A DNA stretch of 64,000 bases from assembly GCF_015679185.1 (NCBI RefSeq), contig NZ_CP064939.1:4712001-4776000 (forward strand), in the 5' to 3' direction. The notes under the pieces were generated by a model. It did no database searches, had not been told where the DNA came from, and saw only the letters and a list, made by a program, of their open reading frames with translations. The position numbers and the translations under genes were made by a program. The first letter of the stretch is position 1. Every line of letters begins with the position of its first letter. Shown here piece by piece: positions 24,339 through 33,103 of this stretch. The DNA comes from Pedobacter endophyticus. GTDB lineage: Bacteria > Bacteroidota > Bacteroidia > Sphingobacteriales > Sphingobacteriaceae.

Positions 24339-26501
24339 ATGAAGATTACTTTTAAAAGTATTGCAGAACATTTACTATTTGCTGCTAACGTTTTTATCGT
24401 TTTTTTACTCGTTTTTAGTGATAAGATAGATGTTCCGTACTGGCTGGTGCCTTTTGGTAGAATGCATCCCTTAGTGCTGCATTTTCCAATCGTGCTGCTT
24501 TTTTTGGCCATGTTGATGGAGTTTTTTAGGTTCAAGGCGGCCTATGTTAAAGAGCAGCTATACCAAAACTTCACCTCTGGTTTGCTACTTTCAGGAACAC
24601 TTTTTTCGGCCCTTACCGTAATTATGGGTCTGTTTTTGGCTAGGGAAGACGGCTATTCGGGCTCGCTTTTACAATGGCACAAGTGGACCGGTGTAAGCAT
24701 CGTTTTTGTAGCCTCGATTGTGTATTGGTTCAGGAACGCCTCATGGTATAAAGTGAAAGTTGCCCGGTTAGGTGCAATACTAATAACCTTTTGTTTAATC
24801 GCAGCTGGGCATTACGGTGCATCTTTAACGCATGGCGAAAACTTTATACTCGAACCGGTAACTTTAGCCCGAACACTGCCCAAGATACCTGTAGAGCAGG
24901 CCAAGATATTTGATGACGTAATCCTGCCCATATTTTCGCAAAAATGCCTCAGCTGTCATAATCTCGAAAAGGCAAAGGGCGGCTTAAGGGTCGATAATTT
25001 AACGGCCATGCTAAAGGGAGGAAAAAGCGGAAAACTGTTTGTTGCCGGTAACCCCAAAATCAGCTTGCTCCTAGAGCGGATACATCTGCCCGAAGATGAT
25101 AAAAAGCACATGCCACCCAGGGGAAAAAATCAATTAACGGATGAGGAAATTGCCTTACTAAACTTGTGGATTAAGGAAAATGCCGAGACCAAGAAAAAAG
25201 TAATCGATTTGCCCGCCCAAGATTCTTTAAGAATTTTGGCAACTACTTTTTTAGCACCAGCAGAATCATCTGAAGAAAATTATGATTTTGATGCAGCAGA
25301 TAACCAAACCATCGAAAAGCTAAACAACAACTATCGCGGTGTGTATACGTTGGCCAAGGGTTCGCCTGCATTGGCTGTTAATATTTACAACAAAAATGCC
25401 TATAGCCCAAATGTGCTGAAAGAATTGGAGCCCATAAAAAGGCAAATCGTTTCTTTGGATGTGAAGGGAATGCCGCTAAAGGACGACGAATTAAAAACGA
25501 TTGCTCAATTTGAAAACTTACGAACGCTAAACCTCAACTTTACCAATATTACCGGTTCGGGGCTCAAGGCGCTGCAAGCCTTAAAATTTTTGGATAAGCT
25601 ATCCATATCAGGCACGAAACTAAATCCTGTTTATTTAAAAGACTTTGGGCAGATGAGAAGCTTGAAGAAACTGGTAGTTTGGAACGCTGGGTTAAGCGAG
25701 GCCAATATCACACAACTGCAAAAAGGATACCCGAGCATAAAGGTTGTTTCTGGTTTTAAAGATAATGGAAAGCATCCGATCATGTTAAATAGACCAAGCT
25801 TTAAAACAGAGGTTACCGTTTTCAAATCATCGCTGTCGCTAGCCATCAAGCATCCCATAAACGGGGTTCAAATTCGCTATACTACAGATGGTTCTGAACC
25901 AGATAGCGTAAATTCTACGCTATATCAGAAACCGCTTGTGTTTAAAGAGAATACCACGATAAAGGCTAAGGCCTATAAAGATGGTTGGTACGGGAGCGAA
26001 ACGGTGCGTGTAAATGTTTATAAATCGAGCATAAAGGCCGATACCATTGCGTTTTTGCAGGGGCCAGATATTAAATATAAGGCAGGCGGATCAAAAATAC
26101 TCGCTGATGGTCAGTTGGGCGATTTTGAAACCAACTCTGGCAAATGGTTAGGCTTTAAAGATAATAATATGGAAGCGTTGTTGGTTTTCAAGAAGCCAGT
26201 ACTAATCCAATCGGTCGCTTTAAACGTAATGCGCCATGTTCCAACGTACATCTTTCCGCCGGTAGAGGTAGAGGTTTGGGGCGGTTCTCAACAAAATAAA
26301 TTACGCTTGCTGGGCAAGGTTAAGCCGGCAGCGACAAAAAAAGGTGCTGAAAGGGAATTAATAAAAGTAGAAACGAAATTTAAGCCTCAAAATATCTCCT
26401 TTCTTAAAATTGTGGCCAAAAACCTTAAAAAGCTTCCCGATTGGCACCCGGGCAAGGGCGAGCCGGCATGGATTTTTGTGGATGAGGTGTTTTTGAATTA
26501 G
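24339..26501 (+). CDS. multidomain membrane protein: DUF2231 - cytochrome c - LRR - CHB_HEX_C
   Basis: 720 residues. Four hydrophobic helices in the first 160 residues form a DUF2231-like membrane domain with conserved histidines (GRMHPLVLHFP). Then comes a PSCyt1-type cytochrome c with CLSCH (203-207) and a KHMPPRGKNQ loop about 55 residues on. Next are leucine-rich repeats (about 365-475; LRTLNLNFTNITGSGLKAL), a chitobiase-type beta domain (IRYTTDGSEPDS) and a C-terminal discoidin-like strand-rich part. The chain could link a membrane redox component to an outer sensing or binding domain. Fourth gene of the block. Confidence 0.82.
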   Translation: MKITFKSIAEHLLFAANVFIVFLLVFSDKIDVPYWLVPFGRMHPLVLHFPIVLLFLAMLMEFFRFKAAYVKEQLYQNFTSGLLLSGTLFSALTVIMGLFLAREDGYSGSLLQWHKWTGVSIVFVASIVYWFRNASWYKVKVARLGAILITFCLIAAGHYGASLTHGENFILEPVTLARTLPKIPVEQAKIFDDVILPIFSQKCLSCHNLEKAKGGLRVDNLTAMLKGGKSGKLFVAGNPKISLLLERIHLPEDDKKHMPPRGKNQLTDEEIALLNLWIKENAETKKKVIDLPAQDSLRILATTFLAPAESSEENYDFDAADNQTIEKLNNNYRGVYTLAKGSPALAVNIYNKNAYSPNVLKELEPIKRQIVSLDVKGMPLKDDELKTIAQFENLRTLNLNFTNITGSGLKALQALKFLDKLSISGTKLNPVYLKDFGQMRSLKKLVVWNAGLSEANITQLQKGYPSIKVVSGFKDNGKHPIMLNRPSFKTEVTVFKSSLSLAIKHPINGVQIRYTTDGSEPDSVNSTLYQKPLVFKENTTIKAKAYKDGWYGSETVRVNVYKSSIKADTIAFLQGPDIKYKAGGSKILADGQLGDFETNSGKWLGFKDNNMEALLVFKKPVLIQSVALNVMRHVPTYIFPPVEVEVWGGSQQNKLRLLGKVKPAATKKGAERELIKVETKFKPQNISFLKIVAKNLKKLPDWHPGKGEPAWIFVDEVFLN

Positions 26502-26523
26502 GGCTGTTTATTTTCCTTGTTTT

Positions 26524-26543
26524 CCGTCAGTTGAAACTGACGG
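26524..26543. repeat. 20-bp inverted repeat CCGTCAGTTgaAACTGACGG
   Basis: Near-perfect palindrome. It and the related element at 26686 bracket about 140 bp in which TTTCCATTTCATTGCCG recurs, in the gap before rplK. Confidence 0.75.
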
Positions 26544-26685
26544 CAATGAATGGACTAGCGAGCTGTATATTTAACCCGTTGTCTAAATTAGCGATTTCCA
26601 TTTCATTGCCGGACTAATAGGGCAATGATTGAACTAGCGAATTCTTTTTAATGCAATGACTTGATTGGCGCTTTCCATTTCATTG

Positions 26686-26705
26686 CCGTTGACTTCAGTC
26701 AACGG
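26686..26705. repeat. 20-bp inverted repeat CCGTTGACTTCAGTCAACGG
   Basis: Arms of 8 bp, loop of 4 nt. It is a different family from the element at 26524 but has the same spacing and is followed by an A run. It sits at the right boundary of the inserted block, 38 bp before the rplK promoter. Confidence 0.8.
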
Positions 26706-26742
26706 ATTAAAAAAAACACTAAAATAAATTTTACTTAATCTA

Positions 26743-26773
26743 TTGCGGTTCAATTATATTATCCCTATCTTTG
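26743..26773 (+). promoter_or_regulatory. promoter of the rplK-rpoC operon
   Basis: -33 TTG at 26743 and -7 TATCTTTG at 26766 (TAnnTTTG) with about 20 bp between. A 5' leader of roughly 140 nt precedes rplK. This gives the ribosomal/RNA-polymerase genes their own promoter, independent of the nusG transcript. Confidence 0.7.
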
Positions 26774-26924
26774 CAGTCCTTTTGGTTTAATAGGATGGTA
26801 ATATGTGCTAAGGAACGGAAACAATCTAGAACCACATGTCTTCATGCTCTTACCTCAAAAGGAAATAAAATGTTACATGCTTCCACTATTTAACATTGAG
26901 TTTTAAATAAATTAAAAACAAAAA

Positions 26925-27368
26925 ATGGCAAAAGAAATCAGTGCAATGATCAAATTACAGATCAAGGGCGGAGCTGCAAATCCATCGCCACCAGTAGGAC
27001 CTGCATTGGGTGCTAAGGGGGTAAACATCATGGAGTTTTGCAAACAGTACAATGCTCGTACCCAAGATAAAGCAGGTAAAGTATTGCCGGTTGTAATTAC
27101 TGTTTATGCTGATAAGTCATTCGATTTCATCATCAAAACCCCTCCGGTAGCAGTTCAGTTAAAAGACGCTACTAAATTACAGAGTGGTTCTGCTGAGCCT
27201 AACCGTAAAAAAGTTGGATCGGTGACCTGGGACCAGATTAAAGTTATTGCTGAAGATAAAATGCCTGATTTAAATGCATTTACAATCGAATCTGCAATGA
27301 GTATGGTTGCCGGTACAGCACGCAGTATGGGAATCACCGTTTCTGGTGACGCACCCTGGAAAAATTAA
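26925..27368 (+). CDS. rplK: 50S ribosomal protein uL11
   Basis: 147 residues with the proline-rich N-terminal domain (KGGAANPSPPVGPALGAKGVN) and the C-terminal rRNA-binding domain. It forms the L7/L12 stalk base with 23S rRNA helices 43-44, the GTPase-associated centre. First gene of rplK-rplA-rplJ-rplL-rpoB-rpoC; 20 bp before rplA. Confidence 0.99.
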   Translation: MAKEISAMIKLQIKGGAANPSPPVGPALGAKGVNIMEFCKQYNARTQDKAGKVLPVVITVYADKSFDFIIKTPPVAVQLKDATKLQSGSAEPNRKKVGSVTWDQIKVIAEDKMPDLNAFTIESAMSMVAGTARSMGITVSGDAPWKN

Positions 27369-27388
27369 TTAAAAAACAGTTTACAACA

Positions 27389-28084
27389 GTGGCGAAATTA
27401 ACTAAAAATCAAAAAAAGGCACATGCTAAGATAGAGGCTGGTAAAGCTTATTCTTTGAAGGATGCTGCTGCTTTGGTAAAAGAAATCACTACGACTAAAT
27501 TCGATGCTTCAGTTGATATTGACGTATCTTTAGGTGTAGATCCGCGTAAAGCCAATCAAATGGTACGTGGTATTGCTACTTTACCACACGGAACAGGTAA
27601 AACTGTACGTGTTTTAGCTTTGGTAACTCCTGATAAGGAAGAAGAAGCAAAAGCAGCTGGTGCAGACTTCGTAGGTTTAGACGAGTATGTAGCTAAAATT
27701 GAAGGTGGTTGGACCGATGTAGACATTATTATCACTACACCAGCTTGTATGGCTAAGGTAGGTAAATTGGGCCGTGTTTTAGGTCCAAGGAACTTAATGC
27801 CTAACCCAAAATCTGGTACAGTAACTAACGAAGTTGGTAAAGCTGTAACAGAGGTTAAAGCAGGTAAGATCGATTTTAAAGTAGACAAAACGGGTATCAT
27901 ACACGCCTCGATAGGAAAAGTATCATTCCCAGCAGATAAAATTTATGAAAACGCAATGGAGATTATCTCTGTGATTTCTAAATTGAAACCATCTGCTGCA
28001 AAAGGAACTTATTTTAAGAGCATTCACGTGTCTTCTACAATGAGTCCTGGGATTGCAATTGAAACTAAATCAGCGGGGATTTAA
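27389..28084 (+). CDS. rplA: 50S ribosomal protein uL1
   Basis: 231 residues, full length, with the typical KPSAAKGTYFKSIHVSSTMSPG end. The start is GTG (27389), the codon directly before GCG AAA, which keeps the usual MAKLTKNQKK N-terminus. uL1 makes the mobile E-site stalk and in many bacteria represses its own operon by binding the mRNA; no clear L1 mimic site was identified here. Confidence 0.98.
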   Translation: MAKLTKNQKKAHAKIEAGKAYSLKDAAALVKEITTTKFDASVDIDVSLGVDPRKANQMVRGIATLPHGTGKTVRVLALVTPDKEEEAKAAGADFVGLDEYVAKIEGGWTDVDIIITTPACMAKVGKLGRVLGPRNLMPNPKSGTVTNEVGKAVTEVKAGKIDFKVDKTGIIHASIGKVSFPADKIYENAMEIISVISKLKPSAAKGTYFKSIHVSSTMSPGIAIETKSAGI

Positions 28085-28086
28085 TC

Positions 28087-28608
28087 ATGAACAGAGAAGA
28101 AAAAAACGAAGTAGTTTTAGAACTACAAGGACAAATGCAAGAGTTTGGCAATTTCTATATTGCTGATACCTCTAGCCTTTCTGTTGAGCAGATTAATAAC
28201 ATCCGTCGCAAATGTTTCGAAAGCGATATCGTAATGAAAGTTGCCAAAAACACTTTAATCCGCAAAGCGATTGAAGGTTTAGAAGGCGATGCTTCAGAGA
28301 TATACGAAGCCCTTAAAGGTTCATCATCATTATTATTCTCAAAAACAGCAAACGCTCCGGCCAAGTTGATTAAAGCTTTGAGAAAAACATCTGATAAACC
28401 TGTGCTTAAAGCGGCATTTATAGATTCATCAGTATACGTTGGCGATGACCAATTGAATAACTTAGTAAGCTTAAAATCAAGAGAAGAGCTTATTGGCGAT
28501 ATCATTGGATTATTACAATCACCAGCGAAAAATGTTGTATCTGCGCTTAAATCAAGCGGAGGCAAAATTGCAGGAATTGTTAAAACTCTTCAAGAAAGAG
28601 AAGGTTAA
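28087..28608 (+). CDS. rplJ: 50S ribosomal protein uL10
   Basis: 173 residues starting MNREEKNEVVLELQ. It is the stalk-base protein that binds L11/23S rRNA and carries bL12 dimers on its C-terminal helix. 2 bp after rplA and 66 bp before rplL. A dedicated L10 leader could not be recognised in the 2-bp gap. Confidence 0.98.
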   Translation: MNREEKNEVVLELQGQMQEFGNFYIADTSSLSVEQINNIRRKCFESDIVMKVAKNTLIRKAIEGLEGDASEIYEALKGSSSLLFSKTANAPAKLIKALRKTSDKPVLKAAFIDSSVYVGDDQLNNLVSLKSREELIGDIIGLLQSPAKNVVSALKSSGGKIAGIVKTLQEREG

Positions 28609-28674
28609 CGAACACCTTAAGTTCGCAAATTAAACAAAATTATTACACACGTAAATTTTTAAAATCTTAATAAA

Positions 28675-29052
28675 ATGGCAGATTTAAAAGCGTTTGCTGA
28701 GCAATTAGTAAACTTAACAGTAAAAGAAGTTAATGAATTAGCTCAAATCTTAAAAGATGAGTATGGTATTGAGCCTGCAGCTGCTGCTGTAGTTGCTGGT
28801 CCTGCTGCTGGTGGTGATGCACCTGCTGCTGCTGCAGAAAAAACATCTTTTGATGTAATCTTAAAAGAAGCTGGTGGTCAGAAATTAGCAGTTGTAAAAC
28901 TTGTTAAAGACTTAACTGGTTTAGGTTTGAAAGAAGCTAAAGACTTAGTTGATGGTGCACCAAAAGAATTAAAAGCTGGTGTTGCTAAAGACGAAGCAGA
29001 AGCTCTTAAAAAACAATTAGAAGAAGCTGGAGCAGTAGTTGAAATTAAGTAA
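28675..29052 (+). CDS. rplL: 50S ribosomal protein bL12
   Basis: 125 residues: N-terminal dimerisation domain, Ala-rich hinge (PAAAAVVAGPAAGGDAPAA) and C-terminal factor-binding domain (KTSFDVILKEAGGQKLAVVK). It is the multicopy stalk protein that recruits translation GTPases. A hairpin between it and rpoB may reduce read-through. Confidence 0.99.
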   Translation: MADLKAFAEQLVNLTVKEVNELAQILKDEYGIEPAAAAVVAGPAAGGDAPAAAAEKTSFDVILKEAGGQKLAVVKLVKDLTGLGLKEAKDLVDGAPKELKAGVAKDEAEALKKQLEEAGAVVEIK

Positions 29053-29083
29053 TCACTTAATTTAGCTAAGCTAAAAATGTATC

Positions 29084-29113
29084 AGACACCGACTGAAAAT
29101 GTCGGTGTCTTTA
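29084..29113 (+). terminator. attenuator-like hairpin between rplL and rpoB
   Basis: Perfect 10-bp stem AGACACCGAC / GTCGGTGTCT with a 7-nt loop, but only a short T tract after it (TTTACC). Partial termination here would lower polymerase-subunit output below ribosomal protein output, as in E. coli. Confidence 0.65.
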
Positions 29114-29209
29114 CCTGTTTATAAACAACTCATTTTGTTTGGTTAATGAGACTGTTTAAAACCCGAACCAAACAAATAGTTTATTCTTAAACTAAAATCT
29201 TTTAGTCCA

Positions 29210-32200
29210 TTGGCAAAGACAGTCGAACAAAGAGTAAATTTTGCAACTAGTAAGCACATTATAGACTATCCGGATTTTCTGGATGTGCAATTGCAATCAT
29301 TCAGAGAATTTTTCCAGATAGACACCACATCAGACGATCGCTCTAGCGAAGGTTTGTTTAAAGTGTTTGCTGAAAACTTTCCAATCACAGATTCAAGAAA
29401 TATCTTCGTATTGGAGTTTCTTGACTATTTTGTGGATCCGCCACGTTACGATATACACGAGTGTATTGAGCGTGGATTAACCTACAATGTTCCGTTAAAG
29501 GCAAAGCTTAAGCTTTCTTGTAACGATGTTGAACATGAAGATTTTGAAACCATTATTCAGGATGTGTACTTAGGTACTATCCCGTATATGACACCAAAAG
29601 GTACATTCGTAATCAACGGTGCAGAACGTGTTATCGTTTCGCAATTGCACCGTTCGCCAGGCGTGTTCTTCGGCCAAAGCCGTCACACCAACGGAACCAA
29701 ATTGTACTCAGCACGTGTTATTCCTTTCAAGGGTTCATGGATCGAGTTTGCTACAGACGTTAACAACGTCATGTACGCTTACATCGATCGTAAGAAAAAA
29801 TTCCCGGTTACCACTTTATTACGTGCTATCGGTTACGATTCTGATAAAGACATCTTAGAACTTTTCGATCTTGCTGACGAAGTAAAAGTTAGCAAATCAG
29901 GTTTAAAGAAATACATCGGTCGTAAGCTGGCGGCAAGGGTACTTCGTTCATGGGTTGAAGATTTTGTAGATGAAGATACTGGTGAAGTAGTATCGGTACC
30001 TCGTAATGAAATTGTTCTCGAAAGAGAAACCGTTTTAGAAGACGAACACATTGATATGGTAATTGAAGCAGGCGTTAAAACCATTATTCTTTCGAAAGAA
30101 GATGGTGCTAGCCAGGCCGATTATACCATTATTTATAATACATTACAAAAAGATACATCGAACTCCGAAAAAGAGGCCGTAGAAAACATCTATAGGGCTT
30201 TGCGTAACGCAGAACCACCTGATGAGGAAACTGCACGTGGTATCATTGATCGTTTATTCTTTTCAGATAAACGTTACGATTTAGGGGATGTTGGTCGTTA
30301 CCGCATCAACCGTAAATTGAAAATGAATACCCCGGATGATGTAAAGGTGTTAACAAAAGCAGATATTATTGCCATTGTTAAGTACCTGATCAAATTGATC
30401 AACTCTAAAGAAGAGGTAGATGATATTGACCACTTATCAAACCGTCGTGTACGTACGGTAGGTGAGCAATTGTACGCACAATTCGGAGTAGGTTTGGCAC
30501 GTATGGCCAGAACAATCCGCGAGCGTATGAACATCAGAGATAACGAGGTGTTTACACCAACTGATTTGATCAACGCCCGTACGTTATCATCAGTAATCAA
30601 CTCTTTCTTTGGTACAAACCAGTTATCTCAGTTCATGGATCAAACCAATCCATTGGCCGAGATTACACACAAACGCCGTTTATCAGCTTTAGGTCCAGGT
30701 GGTTTATCACGTGAAAGAGCTGGTTTTGAGGTGCGTGACGTTCACTACACCCACTACGGTCGTTTATGTACTATTGAAACTCCTGAGGGACCAAACATTG
30801 GTTTGATTTCATCACTTTGTGTGCATGCAAAAATCAACAATTTAGGTTTCATCGAAACACCTTACAAACGCGTTGAAGAAGGTAAAGTAGTAGTTGATTC
30901 AGACGTTATTTATTTATCTGCAGAAGATGAAGATGGTAAAACCATCGCTCAGGCTAATGCAGAGTACGATGATAAAGGTAACTTCATTACGCCACGTGTT
31001 AAAGCACGTTACGAGGGTGACTTCCCGATTATTGAGCCTGAGAAATTAGACTTGATGGACGTTGCACCTAACCAGATTACCTCAATCGCTGCCTCGTTGA
31101 TTCCGTTCTTGGAGCATGATGATGCGAACAGGGCTTTGATGGGATCGAACATGCAACGTCAGGCCGTACCATTGTTACGTCCTGAAGCACCAATCGTTGG
31201 TACAGGTTTAGAAGGTCGCGTTGCACGTGACTCAAGAACTTTGATCAATGCCGAAGGAAACGGTGTAGTAGAATATGTAGATGCCAATGAAATCACTATT
31301 AAATATGAACGTAACGAAGATGATCGTTTAGTTTCATTTGAAGGTGATAGCAAAACATACCGCTTAATTAAGTTCAAAAAAACCAACCAGAATACTTGTA
31401 TCAACTTGAAGCCAATTGTTAGAAAAGGCCAAAAAGTGACTAAAGGACAAGTGCTTTGCGAAGGTTATGCAACTGAAAATGGCGAGTTGGCATTAGGTAG
31501 AAACCTGAAAGTGGCATTTATGCCTTGGCAAGGTTTCAACTTTGAGGATGCGATTGTAATTAACGAGCGTATTGTTCGTGATGACGTTTTCACTTCATTG
31601 CATATTGAAGAGTTTGAATTAGAAGTACGTGATACCAAACGTGGAGAAGAGGAATTAACACCAGATATCCCGAACGTTTCTGAAGAGGCTACTAAAGACC
31701 TTGACGAAAATGGTATTATCCGTGTTGGTGCTGAAGTAAAAGAAGGTGATATCTTAATTGGTAAGATCACTCCAAAAGGAGAATCTGATCCGTCGCCAGA
31801 AGAGAAATTATTACGTGCCATTTTTGGTGATAAAGCAGGTGATGTTAAAGATGCGTCTTTAAAAACTCCTCCATCAATCCGTGGTGTAGTAATTGATACC
31901 AAATTGTTCAGCCGTGCTAAGAAAACTACAAAAGCTGAGGAAAAATCGGCAATTGAGAAATTAGACAAAGGTTACAACAGCATTACTGAGAAGTTAAAGG
32001 CAGAATTAGTTGATAAATTATTCACTATTGTAAACGGAAAAACATCCCAAGGTGTGTTCAATATTTACAAAGAATTGTTGATCGCTAAAGGTGCAAAATT
32101 CACTCAGAAAATTTTATCAGAGCTTGATTATAATCACATTAGCCCTAACAAATGGACTACTGATGATGATAAGAACGAAATGATTAAAATGTTGCTTCAT

Positions 32201-33013
32201 AACTACGGCATCCGTGTTAACGAAGAACTTGGTGCTTACAAACGCGATAAATTCGCAATTAGTGTAGGTGATGAGCTTCCATCGGGTATTGTACAAATGG
32301 CAAAAGTGTATGTTGCTAAAAAACGTAAGTTAAAAGTAGGTGATAAAATGGCAGGTCGCCACGGTAACAAAGGTATTGTTGCACGTATTGTACGTGATGA
32401 AGATATGCCTTTCTTGGCCGATGGTAGCCCGGTTGATATCGTGTTGAACCCGCTGGGTGTACCATCACGTATGAACCTTGGTCAGATTTACGAAACCGTA
32501 TTGGCATGGGCCGGTAAAGAATTGGGCGTGAAATTCGCTACCCCGATTTTTGATGGTGCTACCCACGATGAGGTAGAAGAATGGATTGCTAAAGCAAACG
32601 TTCCGGCTTCAGGAAAAACCTACTTATACAACGGTTTAACAGGTGAGCGTTTCGATCAGACTACAACAGTAGGTATTATCTACATGTTGAAACTAGGTCA
32701 CATGGTTGATGATAAGATGCACGCCCGTTCAATCGGACCATACTCATTAATTACACAACAACCATTGGGTGGTAAAGCCCAGTTCGGTGGTCAGCGTTTT
32801 GGTGAGATGGAGGTTTGGGCATTAGAGGCATTCGGTGCAGCTAATATTCTTCAAGAGATCTTAACCGTTAAATCGGATGATGTAATCGGAAGAGCCAAAA
32901 CTTACGAAGCCATTGTTAAAGGTGAAAACCTACCAACACCAGGTGTACCAGAATCGTTTAACGTATTGGTACATGAGTTACGCGGTTTAGGTTTAGATAT
33001 TACATTAGACTAA
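29210..33013 (+). CDS. rpoB: RNA polymerase beta subunit
   Basis: 1267 residues, normal Bacteroidota length. The rifampicin-pocket region (about residues 467-512) has GTNQLSQFMDQTNPLAEI and HKRRLSALGPGGLSRERAG, unmodified. C-terminal GGKAQFGGQRFGEMEVWALE is typical. The start is TTG (29210) followed directly by GCAAAG, giving the expected AKTVEQRVNF N-terminus; no ATG in frame suits better. It forms the catalytic core with beta-prime. Confidence 0.99.
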   Translation: MAKTVEQRVNFATSKHIIDYPDFLDVQLQSFREFFQIDTTSDDRSSEGLFKVFAENFPITDSRNIFVLEFLDYFVDPPRYDIHECIERGLTYNVPLKAKLKLSCNDVEHEDFETIIQDVYLGTIPYMTPKGTFVINGAERVIVSQLHRSPGVFFGQSRHTNGTKLYSARVIPFKGSWIEFATDVNNVMYAYIDRKKKFPVTTLLRAIGYDSDKDILELFDLADEVKVSKSGLKKYIGRKLAARVLRSWVEDFVDEDTGEVVSVPRNEIVLERETVLEDEHIDMVIEAGVKTIILSKEDGASQADYTIIYNTLQKDTSNSEKEAVENIYRALRNAEPPDEETARGIIDRLFFSDKRYDLGDVGRYRINRKLKMNTPDDVKVLTKADIIAIVKYLIKLINSKEEVDDIDHLSNRRVRTVGEQLYAQFGVGLARMARTIRERMNIRDNEVFTPTDLINARTLSSVINSFFGTNQLSQFMDQTNPLAEITHKRRLSALGPGGLSRERAGFEVRDVHYTHYGRLCTIETPEGPNIGLISSLCVHAKINNLGFIETPYKRVEEGKVVVDSDVIYLSAEDEDGKTIAQANAEYDDKGNFITPRVKARYEGDFPIIEPEKLDLMDVAPNQITSIAASLIPFLEHDDANRALMGSNMQRQAVPLLRPEAPIVGTGLEGRVARDSRTLINAEGNGVVEYVDANEITIKYERNEDDRLVSFEGDSKTYRLIKFKKTNQNTCINLKPIVRKGQKVTKGQVLCEGYATENGELALGRNLKVAFMPWQGFNFEDAIVINERIVRDDVFTSLHIEEFELEVRDTKRGEEELTPDIPNVSEEATKDLDENGIIRVGAEVKEGDILIGKITPKGESDPSPEEKLLRAIFGDKAGDVKDASLKTPPSIRGVVIDTKLFSRAKKTTKAEEKSAIEKLDKGYNSITEKLKAELVDKLFTIVNGKTSQGVFNIYKELLIAKGAKFTQKILSELDYNHISPNKWTTDDDKNEMIKMLLHNYGIRVNEELGAYKRDKFAISVGDELPSGIVQMAKVYVAKKRKLKVGDKMAGRHGNKGIVARIVRDEDMPFLADGSPVDIVLNPLGVPSRMNLGQIYETVLAWAGKELGVKFATPIFDGATHDEVEEWIAKANVPASGKTYLYNGLTGERFDQTTTVGIIYMLKLGHMVDDKMHARSIGPYSLITQQPLGGKAQFGGQRFGEMEVWALEAFGAANILQEILTVKSDDVIGRAKTYEAIVKGENLPTPGVPESFNVLVHELRGLGLDITLD

Positions 33014-33016
33014 TAA

Positions 33017-33095
33017 TAAGGTATAAGGTATAAGGTATAAGGTAAAGGGTTTAAGCGCCCTACACCTTACACCTTCCGCCTTCCGCCTTTAACCT
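33017..33095. repeat. opposed heptad arrays in the rpoB-rpoC gap
   Basis: Four TAAGGTA units (33017-33044, i.e. AAGG + TAT), a spacer, then TACACCT, TACACCT, TCCGCCT, TCCGCCT, TTAACCT (33061-33095, i.e. CCTT + variable triplet). The cores AAGG and CCTT face each other across the spacer. The array takes up essentially the whole 90-bp gap. Confidence 0.85.
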
Positions 33096-33103
33096 TAAAA
33101 AGT

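Noticed and set aside
17384..26742. Integrative element or transposon carrying the redox genes
   Set aside because: No integrase, transposase, flanking direct repeats or tRNA fragment found; left as an insertion of unknown mechanism.
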